Position numbers and translations under genes: made by a program. A model generated the notes under the pieces. It was not told the origin of the DNA and ran no database searches. It saw only the letters and a list, made by a program, of their open reading frames with translations. Positions 51,851 through 60,800 of a DNA stretch of 64,000 nt are shown in pieces. Source of the stretch: JAJCYX01 sp965243825 (GTDB taxonomy: Bacteria > Chloroflexota > Dehalococcoidia > Lucifugimonadales > Lucifugimonadaceae). Location of the stretch: assembly GCA_965243825.1 (NCBI GenBank), contig CBDEVT010000001.1, forward strand, positions 2,170,001 through 2,234,000, in the 5' to 3' direction. How positions within the stretch are numbered: position 1 is the first letter of the stretch; each line of letters opens with the position of its first letter.

Positions 51851-52974
51851 TGCAGGCATTAGATTCAAATAGTCGAACGCAGCGTGCTCGTAGGCAGAGC
51901 GGACTCATGCTAGTCGGCCTTGTTGTGGCCGTCGGCATCATAGGTACCGTGGGTGGTCTGTTAACCACTTCTATCTTCCAGTTCTCGCGGTCGAGTTCGG
52001 CCAACGGAGCACACAACGAAGTGTCTGAACAGGCCAACAGGGCAACCCGTTGGCTGACCAGGGACATCAGGAAGCATGCCTCAACCGACTTGCCTGATTC
52101 CGGTGTCTCCTCCACAGCCAGCTTCTCATTCCTGGACCCGAGCTCAGGTGCCACAACCTGCTCTTACAGTCTTAGCGGAACGGACCTGATTCGGAACTGT
52201 GACGGAGCGGCAACGATTGCCGGTAACAACATCGAAAACCTGGAGTTCAGTCGATCAGGATCGTCGATCGTCGTTTCATTCGACGCTGTTTCTAAGTCCC
52301 GGACCGACATACGGGAGGAATTTGACCTGACTCTTAGTTCAGATGTATCACCGATCGCCGTTAACCGCCTGGCGCTACTTCCTGATCTGCCGGAGTCTTC
52401 CTTCATACCAATGGAACGGATCGACTTCGAAACGGACGGTCACGGAGACCCGCTGAATCCAGGGGACGTGATTGCAGAGCAGTGGGCGAACCACGGCATC
52501 CACGTTTCGATCGAGAACACCTCCGGCCTGGATGCGATGATCTTCGGTTCGACCAACCCGACAGGTGGCGATGCGGATCTGGGGACGCCTCACGAGGACT
52601 TCGGAGGTAAAGGTAAAGGCCACGGTGGTGGCACTGGTCAGCCAGCTCCGAATGACACAGCGCTCGACAACCTGCTGATCATTTCAGAAGACGGTGATTC
52701 GAGTGATCCTGATGACGCTGCTTCTGGTGGAACGATCGTGTTCACGTTCGACACACCCGTCAGCATCTGCAGTGTTGGCATGATCGACGCTGAAGAGCAG
52801 TTCGGCACTATCGAAACGCTTGATTCATCGGGCGAGCGAATCTCGCTTAAGTCGATCCTGCCGCTGGGTGATAACAGCGTCCAGGACGTCATGTTCGACG
52901 ACCACGCAGTATCTGAACTGCGGATCAACCTGGCCGGTAGTGGTGGGGTGGTAGACATAGACTTCAGCTGCTGA
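51847..52974 (+). CDS. PilW/PulJ-like pseudopilin with C-terminal surface domain
   Basis: 375 residues; a 19-residue leader ends RRQSG, then LMLVGLVVAVGIIGTVGG with Gly instead of Glu at position 5. The next 150 residues (QANRATRWLTRDIRKHAST through VSKSRTDIREEFDLTLSSDV) are a typical PilW/PulJ-like minor-pilin globule. Residues 180-375 form a second module starting IPMERIDFETDG with DAMIFGSTNPTGGDADLGTP, LDNLLIISEDGDSSDPDDAASGGTIVFTFDTPVSI and ending INLAGSGGVVDIDFSC. This pattern is seen in bacterial surface proteins of choice-of-anchor type. The loop GGKGKGHGGGTGQ is an insert. A pseudopilin carrying such a module is unusual. Confidence 0.75.
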   Translation: MMQALDSNSRTQRARRQSGLMLVGLVVAVGIIGTVGGLLTTSIFQFSRSSSANGAHNEVSEQANRATRWLTRDIRKHASTDLPDSGVSSTASFSFLDPSSGATTCSYSLSGTDLIRNCDGAATIAGNNIENLEFSRSGSSIVVSFDAVSKSRTDIREEFDLTLSSDVSPIAVNRLALLPDLPESSFIPMERIDFETDGHGDPLNPGDVIAEQWANHGIHVSIENTSGLDAMIFGSTNPTGGDADLGTPHEDFGGKGKGHGGGTGQPAPNDTALDNLLIISEDGDSSDPDDAASGGTIVFTFDTPVSICSVGMIDAEEQFGTIETLDSSGERISLKSILPLGDNSVQDVMFDDHAVSELRINLAGSGGVVDIDFSC

Positions 52975-53000
52975 ACAGGCAGCTTCAAGGGGGTTCGGTG

Positions 53001-54197
53001 ATGACATCGGAAGCAAAGATCTACATCCCAAAGGATGTGGCGCTCTCTGATCCAGAGAGTTCCGGAGGCAAAGGCCTGAATATTGGCCAGGGCCGGTTTA
53101 TTACGAAGACCGGCGGTGGCCTCTGGTACAAGCTGGCGAAGTCAGAGTTCTTCGGTAAGAAGAAAGTTACTCGTGATGAAGTGATCAGCTTCACCCGGGA
53201 ACTTGCCACTCTGCTTGAGTCCGGTGTTTCCATTGGCAGAAGCCTGGAACTGCTTGCTGCACAACGAACTGGCGAGCCGTTGGCTCCCATCATCGACCAG
53301 GTTGGCGAGGACCTGGTGGCGGGTGCCACGCTTTCTGAAGCTTTCGCACGGCACCCCGAGGTATTCGACGAGGGATACATCAGGTCAATTGGAAGCGCCA
53401 GCAAAGGTGCCCCCGTTGCACGATCCCTGTATCGCGCTGCCGAGTTCATGTCTGACCGTGCCTCGATCATGTCTGAGTTGCGCCGCCAGCTGACCTACCC
53501 GGTGCTCGTGATGGCGATCGGTCTGGTCATTGTCGGCATACTGCTGACGGTGTCACTGCCGCAGATGGTGAACCTTTTCACCAGTCTGGAATCGGAGCTA
53601 CCACTGCCGACTCAGATCTTGATCTCGATCTCGAACACACTGCGTGGCTACCCTGAGTACATCGCACTCTCGTTGCTCGTCGTCGTGATCGGTTCAATTC
53701 GGTTCATGAAGTCTGATAGCGGCAGGAAATTTATTCACAGAGCCACGTTGAAGATACCGATGATCAAGAAGATCGTCCTCTACAACGACATGTCACGTCT
53801 TTCAGAGGTGATGTCCTCGTTGTTGGAGAGCGGCCTGCCGATCAACAATGCACTAGATGTCGCCAAAGATGCCGTCAGCAATGACGTAGTACGAGAGGCG
53901 CTCGTGAAGGTCGGAAACCAGCTGGTTGCTGGTGAAGGAATAGCTCAGCCGCTTCGGAAGACCGGCCTGTTCCCTTCGACGTTTACTCAGAGCCTTGAGG
54001 TTGCTGAGAACACCGGTTCGCTGAACGAAACGCTTGCTCGTCTGAGCAAGCTCTACCGGGAAGAAGCCAGAACCAACATCAAGTCGATGGTCGGCCTCGT
54101 TCAGCCGCTTTCGACAATATTTGTCGCGCTGGCAGTCGGGTTCATTGCCATCTCGGTAATCATGCCCATGTACACAGCCCTCGGCCAGTTTGAGTAG
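53001..54197 (+). CDS. pilC: Type IV pilus/type II secretion platform protein PilC/GspF
   Basis: 398 residues from the ATG at 53001, which has AAGGGGG before it (a GTG lies directly upstream). Two copies of the T2SSF domain: residues 60-190 (VISFTRELATLLESGVSIGRSLELL, then RRQLTYPVLVM) and 265-395 (MSRLSEVMSSLLESGLPINNALDVAKDAV, then NIKSMVGLVQPLS). Three membrane helices. The N-terminal about 55 residues are polar and unlike others. It is the membrane platform on which the assembly ATPase acts; no PilB/GspE is in the window, so the ATPase must be coded elsewhere. Confidence 0.92.
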   Translation: MTSEAKIYIPKDVALSDPESSGGKGLNIGQGRFITKTGGGLWYKLAKSEFFGKKKVTRDEVISFTRELATLLESGVSIGRSLELLAAQRTGEPLAPIIDQVGEDLVAGATLSEAFARHPEVFDEGYIRSIGSASKGAPVARSLYRAAEFMSDRASIMSELRRQLTYPVLVMAIGLVIVGILLTVSLPQMVNLFTSLESELPLPTQILISISNTLRGYPEYIALSLLVVVIGSIRFMKSDSGRKFIHRATLKIPMIKKIVLYNDMSRLSEVMSSLLESGLPINNALDVAKDAVSNDVVREALVKVGNQLVAGEGIAQPLRKTGLFPSTFTQSLEVAENTGSLNETLARLSKLYREEARTNIKSMVGLVQPLSTIFVALAVGFIAISVIMPMYTALGQFE

Positions 54198-54283
54198 CAA
54201 CTAATGGCGGAATGTACCGTGCTGATTGCGAGTATCAACTAGTAATAGACAGTCGTTCTAGCAATATCTTGTAAAAGGGGCAG

Positions 54284-54325
54284 TTCCGGTGCGAGCCAGT
54301 TCAGATAGCTGAGACGCTACCGGGG
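54284..54325 (+). promoter_or_regulatory. Possible structured leader before the response regulator
   Basis: Between the pilC stop and the regulator start lies a nested pair of short stems: CCGGT (54286-54290) with ACCGG (54319-54323) outside, and CAGTT (54297-54301) with AGCTG (54307-54311) inside. It could be a 5' UTR structure, or chance. No known riboswitch consensus is matched. Confidence 0.25.
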
Positions 54326-54346
54326 TTGAAATCAGGAGAAGAAAAG

Positions 54347-54748
54347 ATGGCCAAGATTCTTGTGGCCGATGACAACGATCAGATCAGGGAAGCTCTGAGA
54401 GTCACTCTCGAGTCAGAGGGCTACGATATCGTCGAGGCGAATGACGGCATCGAAGCACTTGATGTCTCCTCCGAACAGACTCCTGATGTGATCCTCCTCG
54501 ATATCAGTATGCCCAGGATGAATGGGATCGAGGCGCTGAAACGGCTGAAGGCGTTCTCAGTTACCCAGAACATTCCTGTCGTTATGGTGACAGCGCTCGC
54601 TGACCGAGACACTGTGGCCACCGCGGTCAAGCTTGGACTGCGTGACTACATAGTCAAGCCCTGGGCCATCGACGAGTTGCTCAAGATTGTGGAAAACGCA
54701 ATCGCAGCGAAGCCCCAGGATGAAGGCGCCCACCAGCTGAGCGCTTAG
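54347..54748 (+). CDS. Single-domain response regulator (CheY/PilH-like receiver)
   Basis: 133 residues from the ATG at 54347, with AGGAG nine bases upstream. A complete receiver domain: acidic pair in VADDNDQ, phospho-acceptor Asp in DVILLDISMPRMNG, Thr in VVMVTALAD and Lys in YIVKPWAID. No output domain, only a 17-residue tail. It lies 149 bp downstream of the pilus-like operon on the same strand, so a role like PilG/PilH or CheY in surface motility control is a reasonable guess; no histidine kinase is nearby. Confidence 0.9.
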   Translation: MAKILVADDNDQIREALRVTLESEGYDIVEANDGIEALDVSSEQTPDVILLDISMPRMNGIEALKRLKAFSVTQNIPVVMVTALADRDTVATAVKLGLRDYIVKPWAIDELLKIVENAIAAKPQDEGAHQLSA

Positions 54749-54763
54749 TCATTTGCGCCTAGC

Positions 54764-55963
54764 CTAGGCAGTCACTACCAGGCAGACATTCAGTCCACCG
54801 AACGCAAACGAGTTTGAGACGGCTACCTCTATCGAGGCTGCCCGCGCCTCGTTCGGCACGCAGTCAATTTCGATCTCCGGGTCCGGCGTGAGAAAGTTGG
54901 CCGTTGGCGGAACTTTGCTCTCATTGATCGCCTTGACAGTTGCGATCAACTCAAGTGCACTGGAAGCGCCCATCGCGTGTCCATGAACCGACTTTGTAGA
55001 AGACACCGGCAGATTGCTCATGCGTTTTCCGAAGACGCTTTTCAGGGCTGTCGTTTCCGAAGCGTCGTTTGCCTTCGTGCCGGTCCCATGTGCGTTTACA
55101 TAGTTCACATCGGCAGGAGTTAAGCCGGCGTCTTCAAGTGCGCGGTATACGGCCGCTGCCATGCCCTCAGGATCCGGATTGACCATGTCTTTCGCATCGG
55201 ACGACGAGCCGGTTCCAGCCAGGACTGCCTGGATGTTGGCTCCTCGTCCGGCCGCAAATCGTTCAGACTCGAGCACAAGAATCCCTGCGCCCTCGCCAAA
55301 CACGAAGCCGGAACGTTCGAGGGAGAATGGCCTGATCGTGTCGTGGCCAAGGACGCCAAGACCCTGCCATGCTTTCCAGAGACCGATAGACGGCAGGGTT
55401 TCGGTCCCACCGGTGATTACTACGTCGGCCGCACCTGACTTGATCAGGAGCTCTGCAACGGCGATCGCGTGAGCGGAAGACGCACAGGCAGTTGATGTAC
55501 AGAGAGTAGGCCCAGTTGCACCGAACTCGATAGCAACTGCGCTGGCGGGCGCGCTGGACATGCCTCGAGGGATCGTCATGGGAGAAACACCGGTGTGTTC
55601 AACGTAAATTGAATGGACCGCGGTTTCGCGTGTGAGCTCGCCTCCAGCCGCAGTGGCGATGACGACGGCAACCCGTGATGGGTCCACACTGGAAAGATCG
55701 AGGTTCGCGTTGTTTACTGCTTCACGAGCGGCGACGACGGCGTACTGGCTGACCTTGTCGAAAAGCCGCAGTTGCCTCTTACGCATGTGGTCGTTGCCAT
55801 CAAAGTGGCTTGCAGGGATTGCCGGGGACTGTGTTTCCACAGAGCCGATCTTGCCTTCCCAGTTGACCAGTGGGGTGCTGCCGGAAGACACGGCGTCCCA
55901 GAACGGTTCCACTCCGGTACCGGCGGCTGAAACGACGCCCATGCCGGTGATTACGCTCTTCAA
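54764..55963 (-). CDS. fabF: 3-oxoacyl-ACP synthase II FabF
   Basis: 399 residues. KAS II condensing enzyme that extends acyl-ACP with malonyl-ACP. Catalytic Cys in STACASSAHA, His in NAHGTGTKAND and His in SVHGHAMGASSALE, the last with the KSVHGH context of KAS I/II. The C-terminus SFAFGGLNVCLV is typical. It follows the acyl carrier gene by 19 bp, so the two are one operon. The reductases and dehydratase of the pathway lie at 5.5-9 kb. Confidence 0.95.
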   Translation of the reverse strand: MKSVITGMGVVSAAGTGVEPFWDAVSSGSTPLVNWEGKIGSVETQSPAIPASHFDGNDHMRKRQLRLFDKVSQYAVVAAREAVNNANLDLSSVDPSRVAVVIATAAGGELTRETAVHSIYVEHTGVSPMTIPRGMSSAPASAVAIEFGATGPTLCTSTACASSAHAIAVAELLIKSGAADVVITGGTETLPSIGLWKAWQGLGVLGHDTIRPFSLERSGFVFGEGAGILVLESERFAAGRGANIQAVLAGTGSSSDAKDMVNPDPEGMAAAVYRALEDAGLTPADVNYVNAHGTGTKANDASETTALKSVFGKRMSNLPVSSTKSVHGHAMGASSALELIATVKAINESKVPPTANFLTPDPEIEIDCVPNEARAASIEVAVSNSFAFGGLNVCLVVTA

Positions 55964-55982
55964 TACGGCCGCCTCTTACTGG

Positions 55983-56234
55983 CTATTCGGACTCGTTCAG
56001 CCGTGTTGACAGGAACTCTTTAACTTCGCCCACGGTGTAGAGCTCTGGAAGTTCAGACACGTCGATCGAAACGCCAAACTCCTGTTCAACTTTGAACAGC
56101 AGCTCAACGAACTCCAGTGAAGTGACGTCGAACTCTTCCAGCCGAGTGTCATCAGTCATCTGTTCGACGTCCATGTCGAACTCTTCAGCCAGCATCTTCT
56201 CTATCCGCTCAGTCAGTTCTGCGTTCTCAGCCAT
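55983..56234 (-). CDS. acpP: Acyl carrier protein
   Basis: 83 residues, highly acidic four-helix protein. The 4'-phosphopantetheine serine is in FDVTSLEFVELL, where the common DSLD is replaced by TSLE. The second helix (VELLFKVEQEFGVSI) and third (VGEVKEFL) are normal. The AcpP-type helix II is preserved, so a role in FAS-II is likely, but the altered motif also fits a dedicated ACP working with the adjacent FabF. Confidence 0.92.
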   Translation of the reverse strand: MAENAELTERIEKMLAEEFDMDVEQMTDDTRLEEFDVTSLEFVELLFKVEQEFGVSIDVSELPELYTVGEVKEFLSTRLNESE

Positions 56235-56589
56235 GGGAATCCCTCAGTGTCAGTGCAAAGCGCTGATAGCCGACAGGCGCCTGGAGAGCCGCCTGCGGTC
56301 ACTCACAGCGTCAAACCGGTCCCAGGCGATTCCGGGACTGTTCTGAACCATCGCACCTATCGGCTCGCCGTACACGTACAGTTCTAATCTCAATCTAACC
56401 GGTTTGAGGGTCCGGCACGAGGCGGTGTCCACGTACCTGCGGCAGCGTAGAAGGCATGTATTTATCGAGAAAATGCGGTTCACGCAGGAGCCGTTGCAGC
56501 TAGATGAAACCCCGACGGCTAGCCGGTCAGGTGGCAGTCGGACTGTGAGACCGCATCACGATTCACCGACTGTGTTCGGAAACCGAGTA
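56235..56589. other. Intergenic gap upstream of acpP-fabF
   Basis: 355 bp between the acpP start and the end of the SMP-30 gene, both on the minus strand. It must contain the acpP-fabF promoter. Frames on both strands are shadows or lack coding character; no RNA gene or strong hairpin seen. Confidence 0.4.
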
Positions 56590-57549
56590 CTAACTCGGTT
56601 TATGAGCACCTTCGACGGCAAGTTGAATCGAGTAGATCGAAGTGTCTCCGGCTATGTAGAGCCGGTTCCAATCCGGTCCACCCCAGCAGCAGTTCGCCGT
56701 CCGCTGCTCAGGTACGAGAATCTTCCCTATCGTCTTGCCTTCAGGAGTGATGCAGTGGACTCCGTCATGCGCGCTGGTCCAGACGTTGCCTTTTGCATCG
56801 CACCGGAAGCCGTCTGAGATACCGGGCCGGACGACGGCGAACTCTCTGAAGTTAGAGAGCGAGTGGCCATCTGCGCCGACGTCAAACGCAAACATGCGTC
56901 GCGGTTCACCGGAGTCGGCGACATAGAGGATGCTTTCGTCAGGTGAGAACGCTATGCCGTTCGGGCGATCAAACTGGTCGCTGGCGACGGTCAAGTCTTC
57001 AGTCGCAGGATCGAATCGGTAGACATAATTAGCACCGATGTCTGACTCACGCTGGTTTCCTTCTCGGTCGCTCAGGATGCCGTAGGGAGGATCCGTGAAC
57101 CAGATCGTGCCGTCAGATTTCACCACCAGATCGTTCGGTGAGTTAAGACGCTTGCCTTCGTAGCTATCTACAAGAACGGTCACGCTACCGTCCTCTTCAG
57201 TGCGTGAGATTCGGTGCGCCTGGTGCTCGCAACTGACGATTCTTCCCTGTAGATCGAGCGTGTGGCCGTTCGTGAAATTTGAAGGCTCTCTGAAAACGGT
57301 TGTTTCACCCGAACCGGCATCAAAGCGGAGCATGCGGTTGTTCGGAATGTCCGACCATACGAGAGAGTTCAAAGATGGTACGAAAACAGGACCTTCCGAC
57401 CATTCCGCGCCGGTCCAGTGTTTCTCCAGTTCGGCGTTGTCGCCCACGAGTTCTTCGAAAGACGGAGCCAGGACCTCAACGCCTGATCTCAACTCGGACG
57501 CTGGTCGGTACTCGGTGCGGTCAGGCCAGGTTTTCTGTTCTGCTGTCAT
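56590..57549 (-). CDS. SMP-30/gluconolactonase-family lactone hydrolase
   Basis: 319 residues, a six-bladed propeller. Metal-ligand residues are visible: Glu in WSEGPVFV, Asn in LNSPNDLVVKSDG, Asn in DRPNGIAFSPDE and Asp in ISDGFRCDAKG. These correspond to the Ca/Zn site of SMP-30, gluconolactonase and XylC-type enzymes that open sugar lactones. No signal peptide. It may act with the enolase-superfamily dehydratase in sugar-acid breakdown, but they are 43 kb apart, so this is only a guess. Confidence 0.9.
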   Translation of the reverse strand: MTAEQKTWPDRTEYRPASELRSGVEVLAPSFEELVGDNAELEKHWTGAEWSEGPVFVPSLNSLVWSDIPNNRMLRFDAGSGETTVFREPSNFTNGHTLDLQGRIVSCEHQAHRISRTEEDGSVTVLVDSYEGKRLNSPNDLVVKSDGTIWFTDPPYGILSDREGNQRESDIGANYVYRFDPATEDLTVASDQFDRPNGIAFSPDESILYVADSGEPRRMFAFDVGADGHSLSNFREFAVVRPGISDGFRCDAKGNVWTSAHDGVHCITPEGKTIGKILVPEQRTANCCWGGPDWNRLYIAGDTSIYSIQLAVEGAHKPS

Positions 57550-57834
57550 GTCTTCTTATCCCGTTGGTTCTGTTTGGTGTTCGCCAAGTACCTTCGCTTG
57601 ACCCGCAGACGGTGATGTTCTCGCCATACTGATGCTGTGGGCGCAATCGCAGCAGTTAGAGTAGATCTTTGGGCGGAGTTAATTGGTCGCGCCGCGAGGT
57701 AAACACTAACTTTTCATACGATTGACCCGTTGGAGGCCAGCCTGTTGATTGATCTCATTCGATTGGTTGCGGTTCGTATCTCAGACGTTATTCAAACTTA
57801 CTAGCGGCAGTACAACATCTACGAAAATTTTTCG

Positions 57835-60800
57835 CTATTTGCAGAATGGATCTGAAGGCAAGGACGCAGGTGTCACGCCATCCCAGGTAAGGCTTATGTG
57901 TGAGACAGTCAGCGATTCTGTGTAGCAACCAGCGGGTGCGTTTGTGAGTCTGAACGATGCCAACCCATCAACGCTTGTCGTAGATAGCGTTCTGTACGGC
58001 ACTCCGTCCTGGTAAATCGTCGCCTCAACAGTCGCGCCATCGGCAACGAGGCCGGTCCCATCCTCCACTGAAATATCTATGTGAAGGTGTTTGCTTTGAT
58101 CCTTGCCACCCGAGGTCAGATATTGCACCTGTGTCACCAGTAGCGCGGTCGCTGGTGGCGGTGTCGGCGTCGCCGTAGGCGCTGGAGTTGCAGTTGCAGT
58201 TGGCGGTACAGGAGTAGCTGTAGGCGGTATCGGGGTCGAAGTGGCCGTAGGCACCGGTGTAGGTGTTGGCGGGACTGGAGTAGCTGTAGGCGGTACCGGT
58301 GTCGAAGTGGCTGTGGGTACGGGTGTAGGTGTTGGCGGGACTGGAGTAGCCGTGGGCGGTATCGGTGTCGATGTGGCCGTAGGTACTGGTGTAGGTGTCG
58401 GCGGTACAGGAGTAGCGGTAGGTGGTATCGGTGTCGAAGTAGCCGTAGGTACTGGTGTAGGTGTTGGCGGGACTGGAGTGGCCGTGGGCGGTACTGGTGT
58501 GGAAGTGGCTGTGGGTACGGGTGTAGGTGTTGGCGGGACAGGAGTAGCCGTAGGCGGTATCGGTGTAGGTGTTGGCTCCGGAAGATCTACTACAAGGTTT
58601 CGTATTTCCGAGAACGGCCCAAACACTTCGCCAGGCAGGAGTCCGCGGACACGCCAGAAATACGTGGTCCCGTCGATCAGACCCTGTCCCGGCGGAACGG
58701 TGAACTCTGGTTCAAACACAACTGCGTCGAGCAGGATGGGTTCGTCAAAAGTGATGGTTGTGGATATCTGTATTTCGTAGAACACGCCTTCGTCAGGCAA
58801 GATTTCCCAAGTGAATGTCGGCGTGGTCGTCGTGATCGTTGCGCCGTCACCAGGACTTGTCAGTGTGGGAGCAGTGGGCGGTACCGGTGTGGAAGTAGCC
58901 GTAGGTACTGGTGTAGCTGTTGGCGGGACAGGAGAAGCCGTGGGCGGTATCGGTGTCGATGTGGCCGTAGGTACTGGTGTAGGTGTTGGCGGTACAGGAG
59001 TAGCCGTGGGCGGCACCGGTGTAGAAGTGGCTGTGGGTACGGGTGTAGGTGTTGGCGGGATCGGAGTGGAGTAGCTCAGGCCAAAACCGTAAGGGAAGAG
59101 CGGAGCGTACTGCGCATCACCCGTGTTGATAGGCACCTGTGATTCGCTGTCAGGCCATGACTGAGGCAGAGTGCCCGTGAAGTTGTGGTCCCCAAAAATT
59201 ACGTCTGCGACTCCTTGCCCCTCCGAGCCAGGCAGCCAGGCTGCAACAAACGCGTCCCAATCAGGCAACCTGTCAGTGACGACCATTGGACGACCTGAAA
59301 CGAGGATCACTACTGTCGGTATCCCAGCAGCCTGCACATTGTCCAGTGTGGCGATATCTTGCTGGTCGAGTCCGATATACGAGGGCCTGTCGCCATCGCC
59401 CTCAGCGTATGGTGTTTCGCCGATGATCACGATGGCCACGTCGTGACCTGCTGCTCCAACGCCATCCTGGCTAAAGGTGACGCTTGTTGATGGATCTACA
59501 GCTGTCTGTATGCCTTCCAGTAGCGTGGTCCCAGCGGTAATGTCTCCGCTGCTGCCTTGCCAGGAAATAGTCCAGCCACCAGATTGATTTCCAATGTCAT
59601 TGGCATTCTTTCCAGCGACGAACACACTGCTCAGATCTTTGGAAAGAGGCAGGATGTCGTTCTCATTCTTGAGGAGAACAAGCGACTTCCGTACGGCTTC
59701 GCGGGCAACGTCCAGGTGCTCCTGAGAACGAATCTCTGATTGGTTCGACCGGTCTACTAATGGAGACTCGAATAGCCCCATCTCGAACTTCTTGGTGAGA
59801 ATCCTGCTCACAGCATCGTCGATGCGCGCTTGTGAAACGTTGCCGGCGTTTACCTCGTCGATGAGTGTGGTCGTAAACAGCTGGTAATTGTCAGGGATCA
59901 TCACCATATCGATGCCGGCGTTGATTGAAGTCCTGACATCGGATGTGTAGTCGCCTGGTAGCTGGTTGATGCCGCGGAAGTCGGAGACAACGAAGCCTGT
60001 AAAACCAAGCTCGTCCTTTAATACATCAGTGATCAGGTACTGATCTCCATGGAGCTTGACTCCATTCCAACTGCTGTAGGAGATCATGATGGAACCGACG
60101 TCACGCGCTATGGCGTCCGCAAATGGCGGAACATGAATCGCTCTTAGCTCCGCCTCGCTTATCTGCGTGTCACCCTGATCGTCCCCACCTACGGTTCCGC
60201 CGTCTCCAACCCAGTGCTTGGCTGTAGCTAAGACTGAGTCAGGGTCAGCCAGGCTGGCTCCTTGATACCCATCGATGATCGAGGTCATCATCGAAGCAAT
60301 CTCTGGATCTTCTCCGAAGCTTTCGTATGTGCGACCCCATCTTTCGTTCCGGGCTACACACAGGCAGGGCGAGAAGGTCCAGTTGAATCCTGTCGCAGCA
60401 GACTCGATTGCTGTGATTCGACCAATGGACTCAGCGAGAACAGGATCGCGAGAAGCACCAATTCCGATGTTGTGAGGGAAAATCGTGGCGTTCAGCAGAT
60501 TGTTATGCCCGTGTACTGCATCAGTGCCGAATACGATCGGTATACCGAGCCGTCCACCGAGAGCCACAGACTGGTAGGTATCGTGTTTGTCAGCCCAGTT
60601 CTGGGGCGTGTTCTGATCGTCTGAAAGATTTTCGCTTGTCGTCATCAGGGCACCGAGGTGATACGAGGCGATATCTGAATCAGACGAGAGATGTGGCCAG
60701 TCGACCAGCGCCATCTGGCCAACCTTCTCTTCCAGAGTCATCCTCGATAGAAGATCCTCGACTCGGTCTGAAACAGGAAGGCCTGGATCCAGATAAGGAA

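Noticed and set aside
47552..54197. Tad/Flp pilus or archaellum-like system
   Set aside because: Tad systems have TadB/TadC pairs and short Flp pilins; here a single two-copy GspF/PilC protein and PilM/N/O-like parts point to the T4aP/T2SS type.
58103..59074. Long plus-strand frames of Gly-Val-rich repeats (GVGVGGTGVAV)
   Set aside because: Antisense shadow of the Pro/Thr linker arrays in the minus-strand GH3 gene; the codon pattern makes both strands open.
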